Shown here in pieces: positions 18,711-31,206 of a stretch of DNA of 64,000 bases; positions within the stretch are counted from its first letter, which is position 1, and each line of letters starts with the position of its first letter. Source of the stretch: Metarhizium brunneum. Taxonomy: Eukaryota > Ascomycota > Sordariomycetes > Hypocreales > Clavicipitaceae. The position numbers and the translations under genes were made by a program. Location: contig NC_089422.1 in NCBI RefSeq assembly GCF_013426205.1, positions 7,219,001-7,283,000 of the forward strand, in the 5' to 3' direction. A model generated the notes under the pieces. That model ran no database searches. It had not been told where the DNA came from and saw only the letters and a program-made list of their open reading frames with translations.

Positions 18711-21685
18711 TTACACGGTAGCAGGTCGTGCCAACGCGTCGAAATCATCGTCAACGGTAACCATATTTCCGAGTCCAATCGTGTCGTACTCGATGGATAA
18801 GCCCGCGCCGACGCCTGTTAATACAACGGGGATTGATATCGGGCGTTGATGTAGATGGGATCCGGACACAGAGTCGGGTATCGATGAGCGTATTCGAAAA
18901 TCTCCTAATCGAGCCTCCTCACGGTGATTATATGCCGAACGTGTGTGTAGTTTGTTTGACACGGCACTGTCGGTGGACGTTTCCCTCCCTGTATTCATCG
19001 TCGACTTATTCATGCTGGGGTCGATTTGCATGGCAACTGAACGGCATGAATTGACATCAGGAGGCCTCTTATTTTGTTGGACATCCTGTTGGGCCTCAGA
19101 ATGGAGGTCGCTGTGTGACTGCAGCCTATGAGCAGTGGGAACATGCCCTAGCACTAGCGAGACACCGCCGTCTGCATCGCTTTCCATGGTTTTAATCTCA
19201 TGTGCGTCCGAAACAGTGTGCATATCGACCATCTCGGTTGCGGTAGTCATATCGGCCGTCAGCTCATCCACGTGCCCACTAAGCGACTCAGCCAAGTGAC
19301 TGTCCTCAATCTTAGGTGTGCTTTTGGGTAGTTGCGTTTCTGCTGTGTCGTGCCTAGTTGGGGCGTGAATCGCAGTGTCTTGCCTCTCCAGTTTTGGTGT
19401 CGATATCGTCTGCAAACCATCGCCCAAAGAGGGCTTTCTGTCCATAACTGGTATTGTTGACCGTTTCGGGCTGATATCTTCCAGTCTTATGTCGGTGGGG
19501 AGATAAGCAGCCGAATCGATGTCGTACTGCCCCAGCGAGAGGGGTGTTTCAGGTCGTAGCCCTACATCGACAACCTTTCCTGCCTCTGTAGTGCTGTCCT
19601 CGTCTATGTCGCTGTATGAGGGCCGGACACTTTTGTTAGCTGCCCAAGAGGTACTGCTGCAGACTTTCCCTGACGAATCATACCCATCGAAAGCGCTAGG
19701 TGGTGAACTAGGGGGCGAACGACCGCGCATGGGAGATTGTGGTCCGTACATATCTGGGCTTGTATTGACGTAAGTCTTGCCAGAACATTGCCAGCCATTT
19801 GACGGTGACACTGTTTTGATGTACTGCTGCGTGTGAGGCGGGTAATCGACGCTGTATCCATCTGAAGAGCGACTCTCGTCGGCAGTAACTGTCGATCCCT
19901 TGCGTCCCTCTATGTCGGGTGGGAACATTCTCAAGAGGTCTGATGGCGCCAGCCTCTTTCTTGGGTCGGGATCAAGGCATATTTCGGTCATTTGACGATA
20001 CCAATCTGGAATATTTATCTCTGGTCCTAGCATCAATGGCCTCCCATGGGCTTCTGGCTCGTCATCGAGCATGGCCAATGCCCATAACACCATCCCCAGT
20101 TGGAAAAGGTCAGACTTGACACCAATATACAGGGAAGTGCGGTGGTGGGCTTCGATGAGCACTTTCAATTCTGGTGGTTCCCATCCCGCCGGGCATCCTC
20201 TTCTGTTTATGTCGATTATCTTTGCATCGCCAGCAGCATCGACTACGATGTTGTTCAGCGTAAAGTCTCCTTGTACAAACCCCAACTCATGAATGTCATT
20301 TAGACCTCGCACAATTTGTCGTGCCCATCGTTGTCTCCTCGGCCAGGATATGCCCAATTCCCGTTCCTTGCAGTTATCGTATATTACATCCAGCAGGGAA
20401 CCTTTCTCAGCATATGTGATGAGGAGGCCCTTGATTTGGTCACTGAAGTCGTCAATAACAAGTCCGTGAAGTCGAACGATGTCTTTAGAATCGCGCAGAT
20501 TACCGAGTGCGTTGACTTCGTACAAGAACTCCTCCATGGTCTCAGGGCCCGGAATTTCCTTCTTAATTAGGGCTTTTCCATCGACATGAACTTTGTAAAC
20601 GAAGCCCGACAGATGAGAGTCAAAAACGATGTCACTTTCCCGAAAGAAGTCACATTTAAGGTGCTTGACTTGATCAGCAGTAGGGAAGTGGATGACCTCC
20701 TAAATAAACTGCGTCAGATGTCGCTCATTTTGCTATTCATGGCAGGCAGAAAAAAATTGATCGCAGAGCCTCTTCCACTCACATTCAAGTCCTCGACAAC
20801 ATGGATATGTAGCCGGTCGTCTGTTGTTTGAAGTTTCAAATTCGTTACGGTATCGAAAAATCGGATGACTGGAATGCTCCCACGGATGGCTTCATATATC
20901 TTGGCGTTCTTTTCTCTTTGTTCGCTAGTATGAGACAGCTTCCATTCAAGAGAGTTGGGTGGAACGCTGCGATAATCGAGAGAGATTGTGACTCTTCTCC
21001 AAAGGTATTCTTTCTCTCGGTACGTGACAAAGAATTTTTCGCGTTTTGATCCATCACGAAAGTGCATACTCAGGTTCAGAATCCATTTTTGTGTCAACTC
21101 TTCTGCAAGCGTGGCTTCGTCTATCGAGTCAGCTACTGACGCTGCATCTTTCGGCACTCCGTCGTAACAGCGACTTTCCAAATTAAGTTGTTCTTGATCC
21201 ATGATGTGGTTAGATAGCTCGTAATGGCCGGGGTCGCTTGGCAATTGAGAAGATAAATCTGAACCATAGCCGTTGAGTGATGAGGTAGAGGGGCTAAAAG
21301 TTCCAGGGACAGTTGAACGAGGGCTACAATGTGGCAAAATGGCTTGTCCCATGTATGATTGTGCGCTTCGCCTGTCCTCTGACGCAGCTCTTCGTTCATC
21401 TGGTGTGGGAAGCACAGGTTCTAAGTTAACCCTCTGTTCCGACAACCGCCTCTTGAGGGTTTGAGCTCGGGGTAGTCCAATGACAGCCCTCCTGGAGTCC
21501 TCGTCACCAACAGATTTTACAGTCTTTGAAGGCTCCTCTTCCAGTTTCGAGTTGAGGATTTGATCGGGCTCCGATGTTGGTAAACTCCTCTCGTCTGTTG
21601 GTCGGCCAAAGGGTTTGAGAAGGAAATCCCATCCCCCAGTTGATGTAGGCGGCGGCTCAGCCTTAGAGCCGCCTAGACCAGCCAT
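18711..21685 (-). CDS. Fungal protein kinase with long disordered C-terminal tail
   Basis: Two exons on the minus strand, 21685-20783 and 20699-18711, give 963 residues. The intron 20700-20782 (GTGAGT...TTTAG) is phase 0. Residues 1-200 are polar and probably disordered; about 200-300 form a conserved-looking region (LTQKWILNLSMHFRDGS). The kinase fold starts near residue 310: candidate ATP-binding lysine in KALIKKE, catalytic loop GFVQGDFTLNNIVVD (the usual HRD reads VQGD; Asp and the later Asn are kept) and metal site IIDINRRG in place of DFG (Asp kept), followed by CPAGWEPPE and a normal C-lobe. This catalytic-loop style is typical of fungal-specific kinases annotated only as protein kinase domain proteins. 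The last 400 residues are Ser/Thr/Pro-rich. The essential acids are kept, so activity is likely; the substrate is unknown. Confidence 0.85.
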
Positions 21686-22627
21686 ATTAGGCGACGAATA
21701 GTTGAGTCCTCACAGCCAACACGAGGTATCCTAGAAAGCTAGCAAATATTACCGAATTCCCAGGCGAGATTCAAGACGATGGCCGCAACGCGAGGCTTGT
21801 TTGCCCAATCGAATGATGCCAGCCTTGCCTAATCAGCCCAGCTTGGGTTATAAGTCGAAAGCGTGGCTGGGCAGTGGGTCCTGACGAGCCTGGCCGTTGA
21901 GAGGTGTAAAGAATCTGGTATAAGCATACATGCAGGCAGCCGTACGCATAGCATATCGAATGAACAATGAGGAGGTAGGCGAGACGAGAGATGCTGTCAA
22001 TGAAGAGGGTTATCGCAGGAGCGAATAGAATTGGTAGGGCGGCATGAAAACAGAAACAAAAAAGCTGGAAACAAGGCGGAAAGGGGGAGCAGGCAAATGG
22101 TGGCCGAATGCCACACAGCCCATATGGGGCAGCGAAAATGGCTGGGGGGTGGTCGGGTCGTCAACTCGTCGACTCGTCGTCCTTTTCGTCAATCCACCAT
22201 GTTTGCTGTCTGCTCACTGACAGTACGGTGAAGCCAAGGGGTTGTGGGGATCAATGTTCGACACGACTGGCAGTTCGACTCCGTAAGACGACGACACTTT
22301 GCCAGCTTGATTTGCCTCCAGCCTTCTCCAAAGCGCAATAGGCAATAGGCAATGGCGCTAGTTTAAAGCGGGCAGACTGCGCGAAGTGAGCCAAGCCGTG
22401 TCATTTGTCGCCAGTGATGTACGGGGTATTAATGGTGATTCGCACAATGGCGCCGAAGAACGGAGGATGGATTTGCCAGAAGGGCGAAGGAGAGGGAGGG
22501 GTAGTGACGATGTTGGGCTTTCCCTGTTGGACAGCGATGGATCAAAAAGTCAGAGTTATTAGTGGGAGCCCGAAAAATGACGAGGATTTGAGTATCGTGA
22601 GAGGTTAAGATGCAGAATGACAAGAGT

Positions 22628-22655
22628 GGTCAATGGTCAATGGTCACTGGTCAAT
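22628..22655. repeat. Four tandem GGTCAAT-type 7-mers
   Basis: GGTCAAT, GGTCAAT, GGTCACT, GGTCAAT at 22628-22655. Intergenic, no associated gene. Confidence 0.75.
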
Positions 22656-23079
22656 GACCCACGACGTGAGGACCTGAGGTCAACTGGTGCGGCTCGGAAG
22701 AGGTCAAGCGGCTCAGGTGCTGGTGTTGGATAACGTCTGGTACGGAGTACAACCAAGCTAGTAGACATGGAGTTGTCAGCGGGCGCCGGGTTGCAAGTGC
22801 AAGTGCAACTGAGCTGGCGCGAGCCCGCTTCAATGTTTGCTGTTGATTATTCCCCCCTCAGCCCAATCAACTTTGCCATCAACCGTACCTGCCTGGGTAT
22901 CTCCATAAGTACATAAGAAAACATCTAGATGGCGGTTTCCTGTTGCGTACGTGGAACAGGCGGGGGGGCTGGTCAAGATGTCAACTGGTCTGGTGTGCCC
23001 CGATGCCCTTGTGCCCTAAGCACGGAGTACGGAGGAGCTGGGTGCAAAAGTATCATTGATGGCGGGTGACCGGGGGTGC

Positions 23080-23115
23080 ATTCATTCATTCATTGATCAG
23101 TCAATCAGTCAGTCA
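23080..23115. repeat. ATTC and ATCAGTCA simple repeats
   Basis: Three to four ATTC units followed by ATCAGTCAATCAGTCA and a further AGTCA. The 16-bp part (23096-23111) is identical to 16780-16795. Confidence 0.65.
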
Positions 23116-26100
23116 ACGTTGACTCTGTGCGACAAGTTGCTGCAGGCTCCATGTCAAGCAGGCTGCAAGTGTGGTGTTCACGGTAACTATTAGACAACAG
23201 GCAGTAGGGACTGCATGCAGCTGGCTGCGCCTTCCAGCCATAGCCATGTCCATGCCCATGCCCATGCCCTTCAAATGTTCCTTCCGCTTTTTCCCCTTCC
23301 TCATCGTTTTCCGACAATTTATTTCAACTTGTCGAGCTCCCTATTTAAACTTACAACTTCCCCTTGTCCATGTTGATTGTCCATATGTTTTCCTGTCAAC
23401 TGTCAACCTGGCAAACGTCAAAGTGCACTCTGGCGGTCAGACGCAACCCCGGGAATGGCGTCCTTTGGCAGGCCCATGAACAAGTCGATTCGTTGATCGG
23501 CCTGCCTTGACATCGATTGTGGCGGCTCCTGATACTCTGTACTCCGTCCTGAAAGCTCAATGGCGCTCAGGCTAGCCCAGCGGGCCGCAAGAGAGAGGGC
23601 CCGCGCTGGTGCATTATTGGACCTCGACAGTCAACGACTTGCCCCAGGCGAACGGGATCCGCATCACAACCCACACCTTTGGAGGAGTTCTTTGTCACCA
23701 TGTTTTTGCATGCAGCCCTGACCCGAGGAACAGCGCCTGGCGATGACGGCGGCATGGCAGCATGGCAAATAGCAAATAGAAAATAGCAAACAGAAAACGA
23801 CAGCCGCAAAATGGGTGCGGCGTGTCTGGCCGACTTGGCGCTCCTTTTGTCTCATTCTCGGACTCTCTGCGAGGCGTCCCGAGCCCACGCGTACACCATC
23901 CACCCATGGCCGCTTCAAGTCGCAGTAATAGTACTCGGTTGCTCTCCTTACCTCCATCTTGCTACCCGCTGGTGAACTCAATGTACGGAGTAGGGTGAAA
24001 GCGTGGTTAGACACTGGGACACGTCACAAAATCCTGTTAGCGTCGCCAACAATGGCGTTGAATCCATCAACGACCCCCCGGCAACATCTCAGAGACAGAT
24101 GCCGAACAAGCAACAAAACACATGTTAAGCAGCTGGCACTTCAATGCCACAGCCATCTCCTCCTCCCGGTTCTTTTTCGATTCATCATCTCAACACAAGT
24201 ATGTGTCTTGGCGGTTCCAATTTTTGTATTTGTTTTAACGTTTTGGGCCGAAGTCTTTCTCCATGACGCAAGGCACCAGTAACCGGGGGAAAAGCAGCGC
24301 TATTTTCTGTCAATGGCGCAACGCAGCCTGCAACCATGGCATCTCGTTCCTGATCGTATCCAGTTATTTTTGTTGGTCCCAGCTGATCGGACCACCTCAC
24401 ATGCTGATACTTCTTAGCCGGATGTCAAGGGACCAGACTACTCATGGCAAAAAACTTTGTCTTGTCAAAACCACACAAGAGCTTGGGCCAACTCGGTAAG
24501 CTAGGACCCGGGGTGGTCGGAAGAACCGTGAATGGCAATGCGTATCAAAGAATACAAAGGACGAAGGACCGAGGGCGAAGAGGTGGTCAAGTGTGCAGGG
24601 GAGGATCAGGAGGGATGCTGCCACTTCTCAGTGCGTCAATGGAGTGCAAACTGCTTCGCCGGCCCATTGCCATCACATATCATGGATGATGTGCTGCCAC
24701 ACCAGGCAACAGATTGCAACTTCAACGGGCGGCGCTCACCACCTCCCTCCCCTTCCTTTGGATAAGCTGATGCACAACCGGGAGGTTTGTTCACTCGGTT
24801 TCCCCGGGTCGAGATGCACACAAAGCCACCTTGCGCCTTGCGCGGTACCATCGCGTTCCAGCACACGCAAGGCCCAGGCCCAGCTTTTCCCAATCCGCCA
24901 AGAATCAGCCAGACATGCGTTGAATTGGGCATCTATGTATGAAAATTCCTCAAAGCGCCCTGCATTCAAGCACACGATGCGTCAAACTACTAACCACAAG
25001 CAGTCTGGGGTACAGGAATCCCGGCTATTTATCCACTGTGAGGAGAAAATACTACTCCGTACACCATGCTGAGGTGGAAGCAAGTACTCGGTGGAAATAA
25101 GCAGGTTTAGGTACTTGGCCAAAACACCAAGCCTACAACAACAGCCCTGCCTCCAAGCCAATGGGACTTACCACGTCACACATGCTCATTCTCGCAGCCA
25201 CATCCACATTAACACTCACCATCGGCATCATTCCATGTCCATCCCATGTTTCGTGCTCTTTGGTGCCCAGCCGGGGGCGGCGCGAGCCTCACTAGACAAT
25301 ACAATGCTTCGCCCTCTCGTGATTAGGCACGGATGCAGCCCTAGCCAAGGGGCGCAGAAGACGATCCTAACAGACCAAAGATAGAGAGTAAAGAGAAAGA
25401 TTTTTTCGGTGGTGTGGTATGAAACCTGCACAGCTCACTGCGTGTCTATGTATGTTGCGCAAGGATGGTGGTGCATAATACCTATCACCAGGATGTCGCT
25501 CTGCCCCAGTGCTTTGGCGCGATTCCATGCGGACGGTTAGGTATCACGACATGAACCCAACCTCGACTTTATAGCGGGACAAAATCCTGACTCGGGGAGA
25601 CCAGCGTCTTCCAGGCTCAAGCCCACGTTCAACGTGCCTGGCCTATTCCAGAGCCCCTCCCTCACACACATACAAAACACATCATGAGATGAAAGAAAAC
25701 TCCGGACGCTCTGGCACACATACCGAGTAGCCGAACTAGGGATAGCGAAAACAAGGCTCGTCCCGCGTCCTGTTCCCCGACTCCACAGTCGATCTGCGGG
25801 GCCATTGGGTGGACATTTAGACTCGACTTAGACTCGACCAGAAGAAGACGCTCCATCTAAAAATGCTCCTCCATCGAGTCCGCTACAATACTAGTAGGAC
25901 TACGTGCGTGGAACAGAGTAGCCTCTTTTTGGCATGGTATAGTATTCATCCACCAGTATGGCCAGATCCACCAGCCACACTCCCTCAGTCTAAGTTTTCT
26001 AGAAATACAAAAAATGTCCGAGGACGAATGTACACAGAGTAGGAGTATCGCATGCACCCGGCTTCCCATCAAAAGCCCGTGTATATATAAAAAAGAAGAA

Positions 26101-26234
26101 AAGAAAAAACTAAATCATAACGCCCCAAACGTATGCTGCCGTCTTCCATGATCCACGTACAAAAGCGTCCACGTTTAGGAATATAGACAGTGTACACTGG
26201 CGCATAATGCCAATTTCATGCAGGTGTCGGTCGT

Positions 26235-29200
26235 CTAGGCTTGTCGCTCTGCTTGCTTCTCCTCATCCTCCTCAGATCTTTCGACTTCTTTCTTGACATC
26301 TTGGACCTTGCTCCTGTTGGCTTGTTCGCGGTCGAGGTCTTGGAAGACAAGATCGAATACTTCGGTGTACCATCCTACGGCGTGTCCTTCAATACCTTCC
26401 TTGATATTCTATCATTGTTTTTTTGTTAGCCATGTATCTTGGTGAGCATGAGAAGTGACAACGTACCTGAGGCAGCTCCAGCCAGTCCGACATGTTGTCC
26501 TTGGGGAAGATGATTGTTTTGCAGCCGGCTCGACGGGCTGCCACAGTCTTCTCGCGCAGTCCGCCGATGCGCAGGACCTTGCCGGTGAGTGTGAGTTCGC
26601 CAGTCATGGCGACGGTCGGGTCAACGGGCGTGTCGAGAGCCAGGGAGAGAAGGGATGTCGCCATGGTGATTCCGGCAGATGGTCCATCTTTAGGCACGGC
26701 GCCATCCGGAACGTGAAGATGCATCTTGGCCTTGTCGAAGAAGTTGTTCTCTGGGAACTGCCTGGCCATGAAGGCCTTGGCGAAGGAGTAGGCAATGGTC
26801 GTAGACTCCTTCATAACAGACTTCAAGTTACCTGTGATTTCCAGATATGGTCTCGTGCTAGCTCGCAGAGGTGCTTGCAGAATGGATTCAATATACATGG
26901 CCGCACCGCCCATTTGCGTCCAGGCCAGGCCCATCGAGACACCGGCCGGGCTTACATCGTACAGGCGGTCCGATGTAAAGACGGGAGGGCCAATGTAATC
27001 CACGAGGTTGTCCTTTCCGATTTGAACGTCCACCGAGTCAGGAACCCGCAGTGCTTTCCTCGGCTTTTCAGCCGTCTTGGCTTCGGTTGCTTCGGTAGCC
27101 GCACGCGCTTCTTCTGACTTTGCCTCATCGTTTGCCGCGGCCTCCTCCTCAGTCTTCTTCTTTTGGCTCTCTTCCAGTGCTGCTTTGCCTTCGTCAGTCA
27201 AGGCTTTCTCCTCAGACAGAACATCCTCTCCCAGCTCCTGGACGATCTTCAAGGCGGACTTCCTGTAAACCTTCTCGATCTGCTTCTTGAGGTTACGGAC
27301 TCCAGATTCACGGCAGTAAGACTTGATGAGCTCTTCGACTGCCTCGTCGGTAAGGTTCACATTGGCATCCTTCAGGCCTGCTGCGTCCTTGGCCGCTGGT
27401 GCCAGGTACGTATTAGCAATGGCCTTCTTCTCATCCGCAACATAACCTGAGAGCGTGATCAACTCCATGCGGTCGAGGAGAGGTCGCGGAATCGTGTCCG
27501 TCATGTTGGCAGTGCAAACAAAGAGGACCTTGGACAGATCAACAGGAACGTCCATGTAGTGATCCAAAAAGGAGCTGTTCTGTTCAGGGTCGAGTAATTC
27601 CAGGAGGGCCGAAGACGGGTCGCCTTGATATCCCCGCCCAATCTTGTCGACTTCATCAATCAAAATCAGCGGGTTTTCCGTCTGGCATTTCTTCAAGGCT
27701 TGAATAATGCGGCCGGGCAGAGCGCCAACATATGTACGTCGGTGGCCCTTGATTTCAGCTACGTCCGTCAGACCACCCACACTGAATCGGTAGTATTCCC
27801 TGTTAAGAGCTCGGGCAATTGACTTTCCAATGCTCGTCTTTCCGACGCCGGGAGGACCAACAAAGCAGAGAATCTTGCCCTCCACGGTGCCGCGCAGTTT
27901 TCCTACAGCAATAAACTCGAGAATTCGATCCTTGACATCCTGCAAGCCATAGTGGTCTTCATCCAAGACCTTCTTGGCATTGGGAATGCCAAAGTTCTCA
28001 GGACTTCTGCGTCCCCAAGGAATCTGAGTAAGCCAATCAAGGTAGTTTCGCGTAACATTAAACTCTGATGCGGCGGTCTCCAGGTGAGCAAGTTTATTGA
28101 TCTCCTCGTCAAAGACCTTCCGAACAGGGTCAGGCATAGCCAACTTGGAGGCCTTCTCCTTGAACTTTTCGACCAACTTGTCTTTGCCGTCAGATTCCAG
28201 GCCCAATTCGCGGCGAATGCCCTTCATCTGCTCCATAAGCCAATACTCTCGCTGGCGCTTGCTGATCTTGCTCTCAACATCCTTGGTGATTTTGGACTGT
28301 AGTTGGGCATTCATAAGTTCCTTCTTGAGAACAATTAGGGCTTTCTGCATTCGCTCCTCAACGTTCATGCAGGAGAGAACATCCTGCAGTTCATTCTGCT
28401 CCCCAGATGATACAGCAGCAGCAAAGTCGGCCAGTTTCCCGGGCTCTGAGGTGACATTTCCAGTAGATTGGCTCATTGAAAAGGTCGAAATTTGATCACG
28501 GAAGAGGTTATTCATGGTAGCAACCTCCTTGAAGACATTGACAATTTCGTTGGTTACAGCGCGAATAACGGGACTTTTGGGGTCGTAAGGTTCGTCAGCA
28601 AGGTTATCGACATTAACAAGACTCACGGGCCAGCGTTTCAACCATGAAGTTGGCTCGTATTTTTCGGCGACCTGGTCTGGTTTCTTCTCAACAGCCCCTT
28701 CCTCAAAGCTGGCTACAACGTCGCCTTTTTTCTCCTGCTGTGCATCTTCCTCTCCGGAATTTTGCTGCGGGATGACTTCTGGAGTGTCGGGCTCCTGTTT
28801 GCCGTCGATTTGCTCAGCCGCACTGGGCGGAACCAGACTGGAAAGCTTGATCCGGCGATGGGGATAGAGAATGGCCGTCAAAGCGCCCTCTTGTCCGTGG
28901 ATGGGAAATGCGCTTGTGATCTGAGCGAAAACGCCCACGTCGTGTACATCTTCAACGTTGCGAATAATGTCCTCGTCCTCGTTTTCGTTCTTGAACAAGA
29001 AAGCGCCAACGTATGGCTGCCCGCGCTTGATAGACTCGGTGATAGCCGAGGCGACGTTGGGGTCCTTGATGGTAATGGCCTTGTAGAATCCTGGAAACAG
29101 CGGTCGCCGCGCGATAGGGATAGCGAGGACTTGCGGATACACTTCTGGCACAACCGGTTTCTGTAGAGCCTTTTCCGAAGATTTTCTTCCCTTCTTGCCA

Positions 29201-29667
29201 CCATCACCACCAGAGCTATCGCCCCCTGAGCCTGAACCGCCCTCTGCCGAGCTTCCTGCCGCACCACTGGACTTTCCATCTTGTGATTTACTACCGGCAT
29301 CAGCTTTTGCTGTCGAAGAGTCCGACTTGGCGTCTGCTGCAGCTCTCTCTGCATCCTTCTTCTTGTTTCCCAAGTTTGCCTTGACCTCCTCTTCCGACAG
29401 CGGTTCGGTAAGGGTCTCGGCCGAAGAGTCAAAGAAATCGTCCTTCTTTCCCTTATCGTCCTTTTTTCTTAGCCTCGCCGTCGTAGAAAAGGCGGCTCCG
29501 ACCAAGCCGGGTCGAATGCCGGGCAGAGTGGATCGGCAGATATGGCGACTATGGCAAGCAGGTGACAAAGCCCATCTTGGCGATATTGATGAAGTAGATG
29601 TTCGAGAAGCGTGCGCCGCGGATCGCTCGAGAATGAGTCGCCCACAGAGGCGAGACCGGGGAATCAT
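26235..29667 (-). CDS. PIM1: Mitochondrial ATP-dependent Lon protease
   Basis: Two exons on the minus strand, 29667-26467 and 26408-26235, give 1,124 residues. The intron 26409-26466 (GTACGT...GGCTAAC...GATAG, phase 0) joins DWLELPQ to NIKEGIEGHAVGWY, as in Lon C-termini, and the protein ends at TAG 26237-26235. Without the splice the frame ends 26 codons after the donor. The N-terminus is basic and Ser/Arg-rich, a mitochondrial targeting sequence, then a low-complexity charged linker (to about residue 170). The Lon N-domain begins near VLAIPIARRPLFPGF. Walker A (GPPGVGKTS) is near residue 602, Walker B LILIDEVDKIG follows, and the Ser-Lys dyad is in DGPSAGI (about 994) and TGKVLRIGG (about 1030). 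A fungus-typical acidic insertion of about 60 residues rich in Glu, Ala and Lys precedes the protease part. It degrades damaged matrix proteins. Confidence 0.96.
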
Positions 29668-30503
29668 GGTTGAACGACTAGGAGCTCCCTTTCAGCTATC
29701 ACCAAGCTCGGATGTACGAGCTGGGTCCAGTGGCAACGCCGAGGTGATGAAAAGGTTTCGGCCAGAAATAAGGCGCTAAAGGGCGAATTGATGATTGAGA
29801 GGCCGAGGATAGACTCTAGCACGACCGACTTATTCTTGCTGTCCTGGAAGTTGCCTTGCACATTGCCGCTGCGGACGACACGGACAAATGCGAAATTGCG
29901 TTGATAATGACGACGGTGGGCGAGACCGGCGGGCACGACAATGGGCCAAAAATTCATGGTGCTGGGAGCTTCCATCGGCAAAGCCTCGGCAATTGTCTGT
30001 GAGTCGCGCGCGAGATGTCAAGTCGTTTTGGACGATAACTCGGCCAAGTGCATACACATACACGCAAGGGCCCCTTGTACTAGCTACCCTGCAGTGCAGT
30101 GCAGTGCCGTGCAGCATTCGCAGCGACGCGATCATGGAAATGTCCCATGCGGCCTCGGTTTTGGGGCATCAAAGCAAGAGTACACTTCTGTTTCTACCAA
30201 ATTACCAAGGCGTCTAACCGTTTACGAGCTCAAAACAGTCGCAACTTTTGAGCTGCAAATGCTCGACCACCCGACTTACACAGCCGCTGGCCAAGGCGGC
30301 CTCCAAGTGGGGTGAAGGAAGTTAGTCGAGCAGGCTTCTTTTCCAGGCAGACATCCCTTCTTCGACGTCTCGTTCGTTAAGTAGTTTCACGTTTCAAACA
30401 AGCTGTCGAAAGCCCTGTTGGATGATACATTGTGCGAGTAGATGCCCATATTCACGCCATTCCGCAGCCCTCCCATCTTCATAGTCGGTCCGCCTCCGCC
30501 ACC
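29668..30503. other. Divergent promoter region, PIM1 / small coiled-coil protein
   Basis: 836 bp. It contains three GCAGT units followed by two variants (30091-30115). No gene seen. Confidence 0.5.
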
Positions 30504-31010
30504 ATGTCCTCCACATCCCGCAAGAAGGACAAGGTGACCGAGTCTCTGTCAAACCTAACCCTAGACACATCCAAAAGCAACAAGAAGGCTTCAAAGCCCA
30601 AGAAGAAAGCTGCAGTCGCAGACTCATGGGAGAACGATGACGAGTCGTCCGGATCTGAGAACGAGCTCAGGCCCTCGGTAGCGAGCCCAACGGTCCCATC
30701 AGCACCACCACCAACCCCATTCGCAGCCAATTATGCATCTATCCCGGGATGGGACGATGCTGGGGCTCATGCAAGCAACTCTCCCTCTGGAGCGGATTCG
30801 ACAAAAAGGCCGGAGAAAACCGATGCCGTGGCCCGGCGTATGATCGCTGCTGGATTGGGCATGAAAGCCCTCAAACAGACAGAGGAGCAGAAGGCCTATC
30901 AGAAGTCCATCAGAGAGCAAGAGAGGAAGAAAAAGGAACAGGAACGCCAGGAGGAACATCGAAAGAGGATGGAGGCAGACAAGGCTAAAGCTGCCGTCTG
31001 GGATGACTGA
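30504..31010 (+). CDS. Small charged coiled-coil protein, conserved hypothetical
   Basis: Single exon of 168 residues. The start is the ATG in an ACCATG context at 30504; upstream in-frame codons contain no ATG. The N-terminal third is Lys/Ser-rich (KKDKVTESLSNLTLD, SKPKKKAAVADSWENDD), the middle is Ser/Pro-rich, and the last 60 residues are a strongly predicted charged helix (QTEEQKAYQKSIREQERKKK) ending in AAVWDD. The tryptophan-acidic motifs SWENDD and VWDD near both ends of the charged regions are notable. I do not recognise a named family. Base composition and context look like an ordinary expressed gene. Function unknown; nuclear or RNA-associated roles would be guesses. Confidence 0.75.
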   Translation: MSSTSRKKDKVTESLSNLTLDTSKSNKKASKPKKKAAVADSWENDDESSGSENELRPSVASPTVPSAPPPTPFAANYASIPGWDDAGAHASNSPSGADSTKRPEKTDAVARRMIAAGLGMKALKQTEEQKAYQKSIREQERKKKEQERQEEHRKRMEADKAKAAVWDD

Positions 31011-31206
31011 ACGAGGCATGCAACGATCGAAACGTCACGAACCTGTTGTACTACATAGTATTTTCATCTCCCCCTTGAAAAGAAAAGGGGCCAGTCTGTA
31101 GGTCCTATCTAATCCGATATGATCAACATGCCATGCAAGCCTCCATCTGTTTCCATCCGGTCCCTTTAACTATTCATCGTTTATCGGCGGACTGACTGCC
31201 CTGCTC

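Larger units (their letters stand above)
21686..26234. other. 4.5-kb gene-poor spacer
   Basis: The largest open frame is 159 codons (24593-25072) and none resembles a known family. It holds short tandem repeats (22628-22655; CCATGC-type at about 23238-23269; ATTC and ATCAGTCA at 23080-23115; an AGCAAATAG-type run near 23765-23790) and three TACGGAGTA/TACTCCGTA 9-mers (22741, 23984, 25053). It should contain the kinase promoter on the left and the PIM1 3' UTR on the right. An unannotated non-coding RNA cannot be excluded. Confidence 0.6.
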
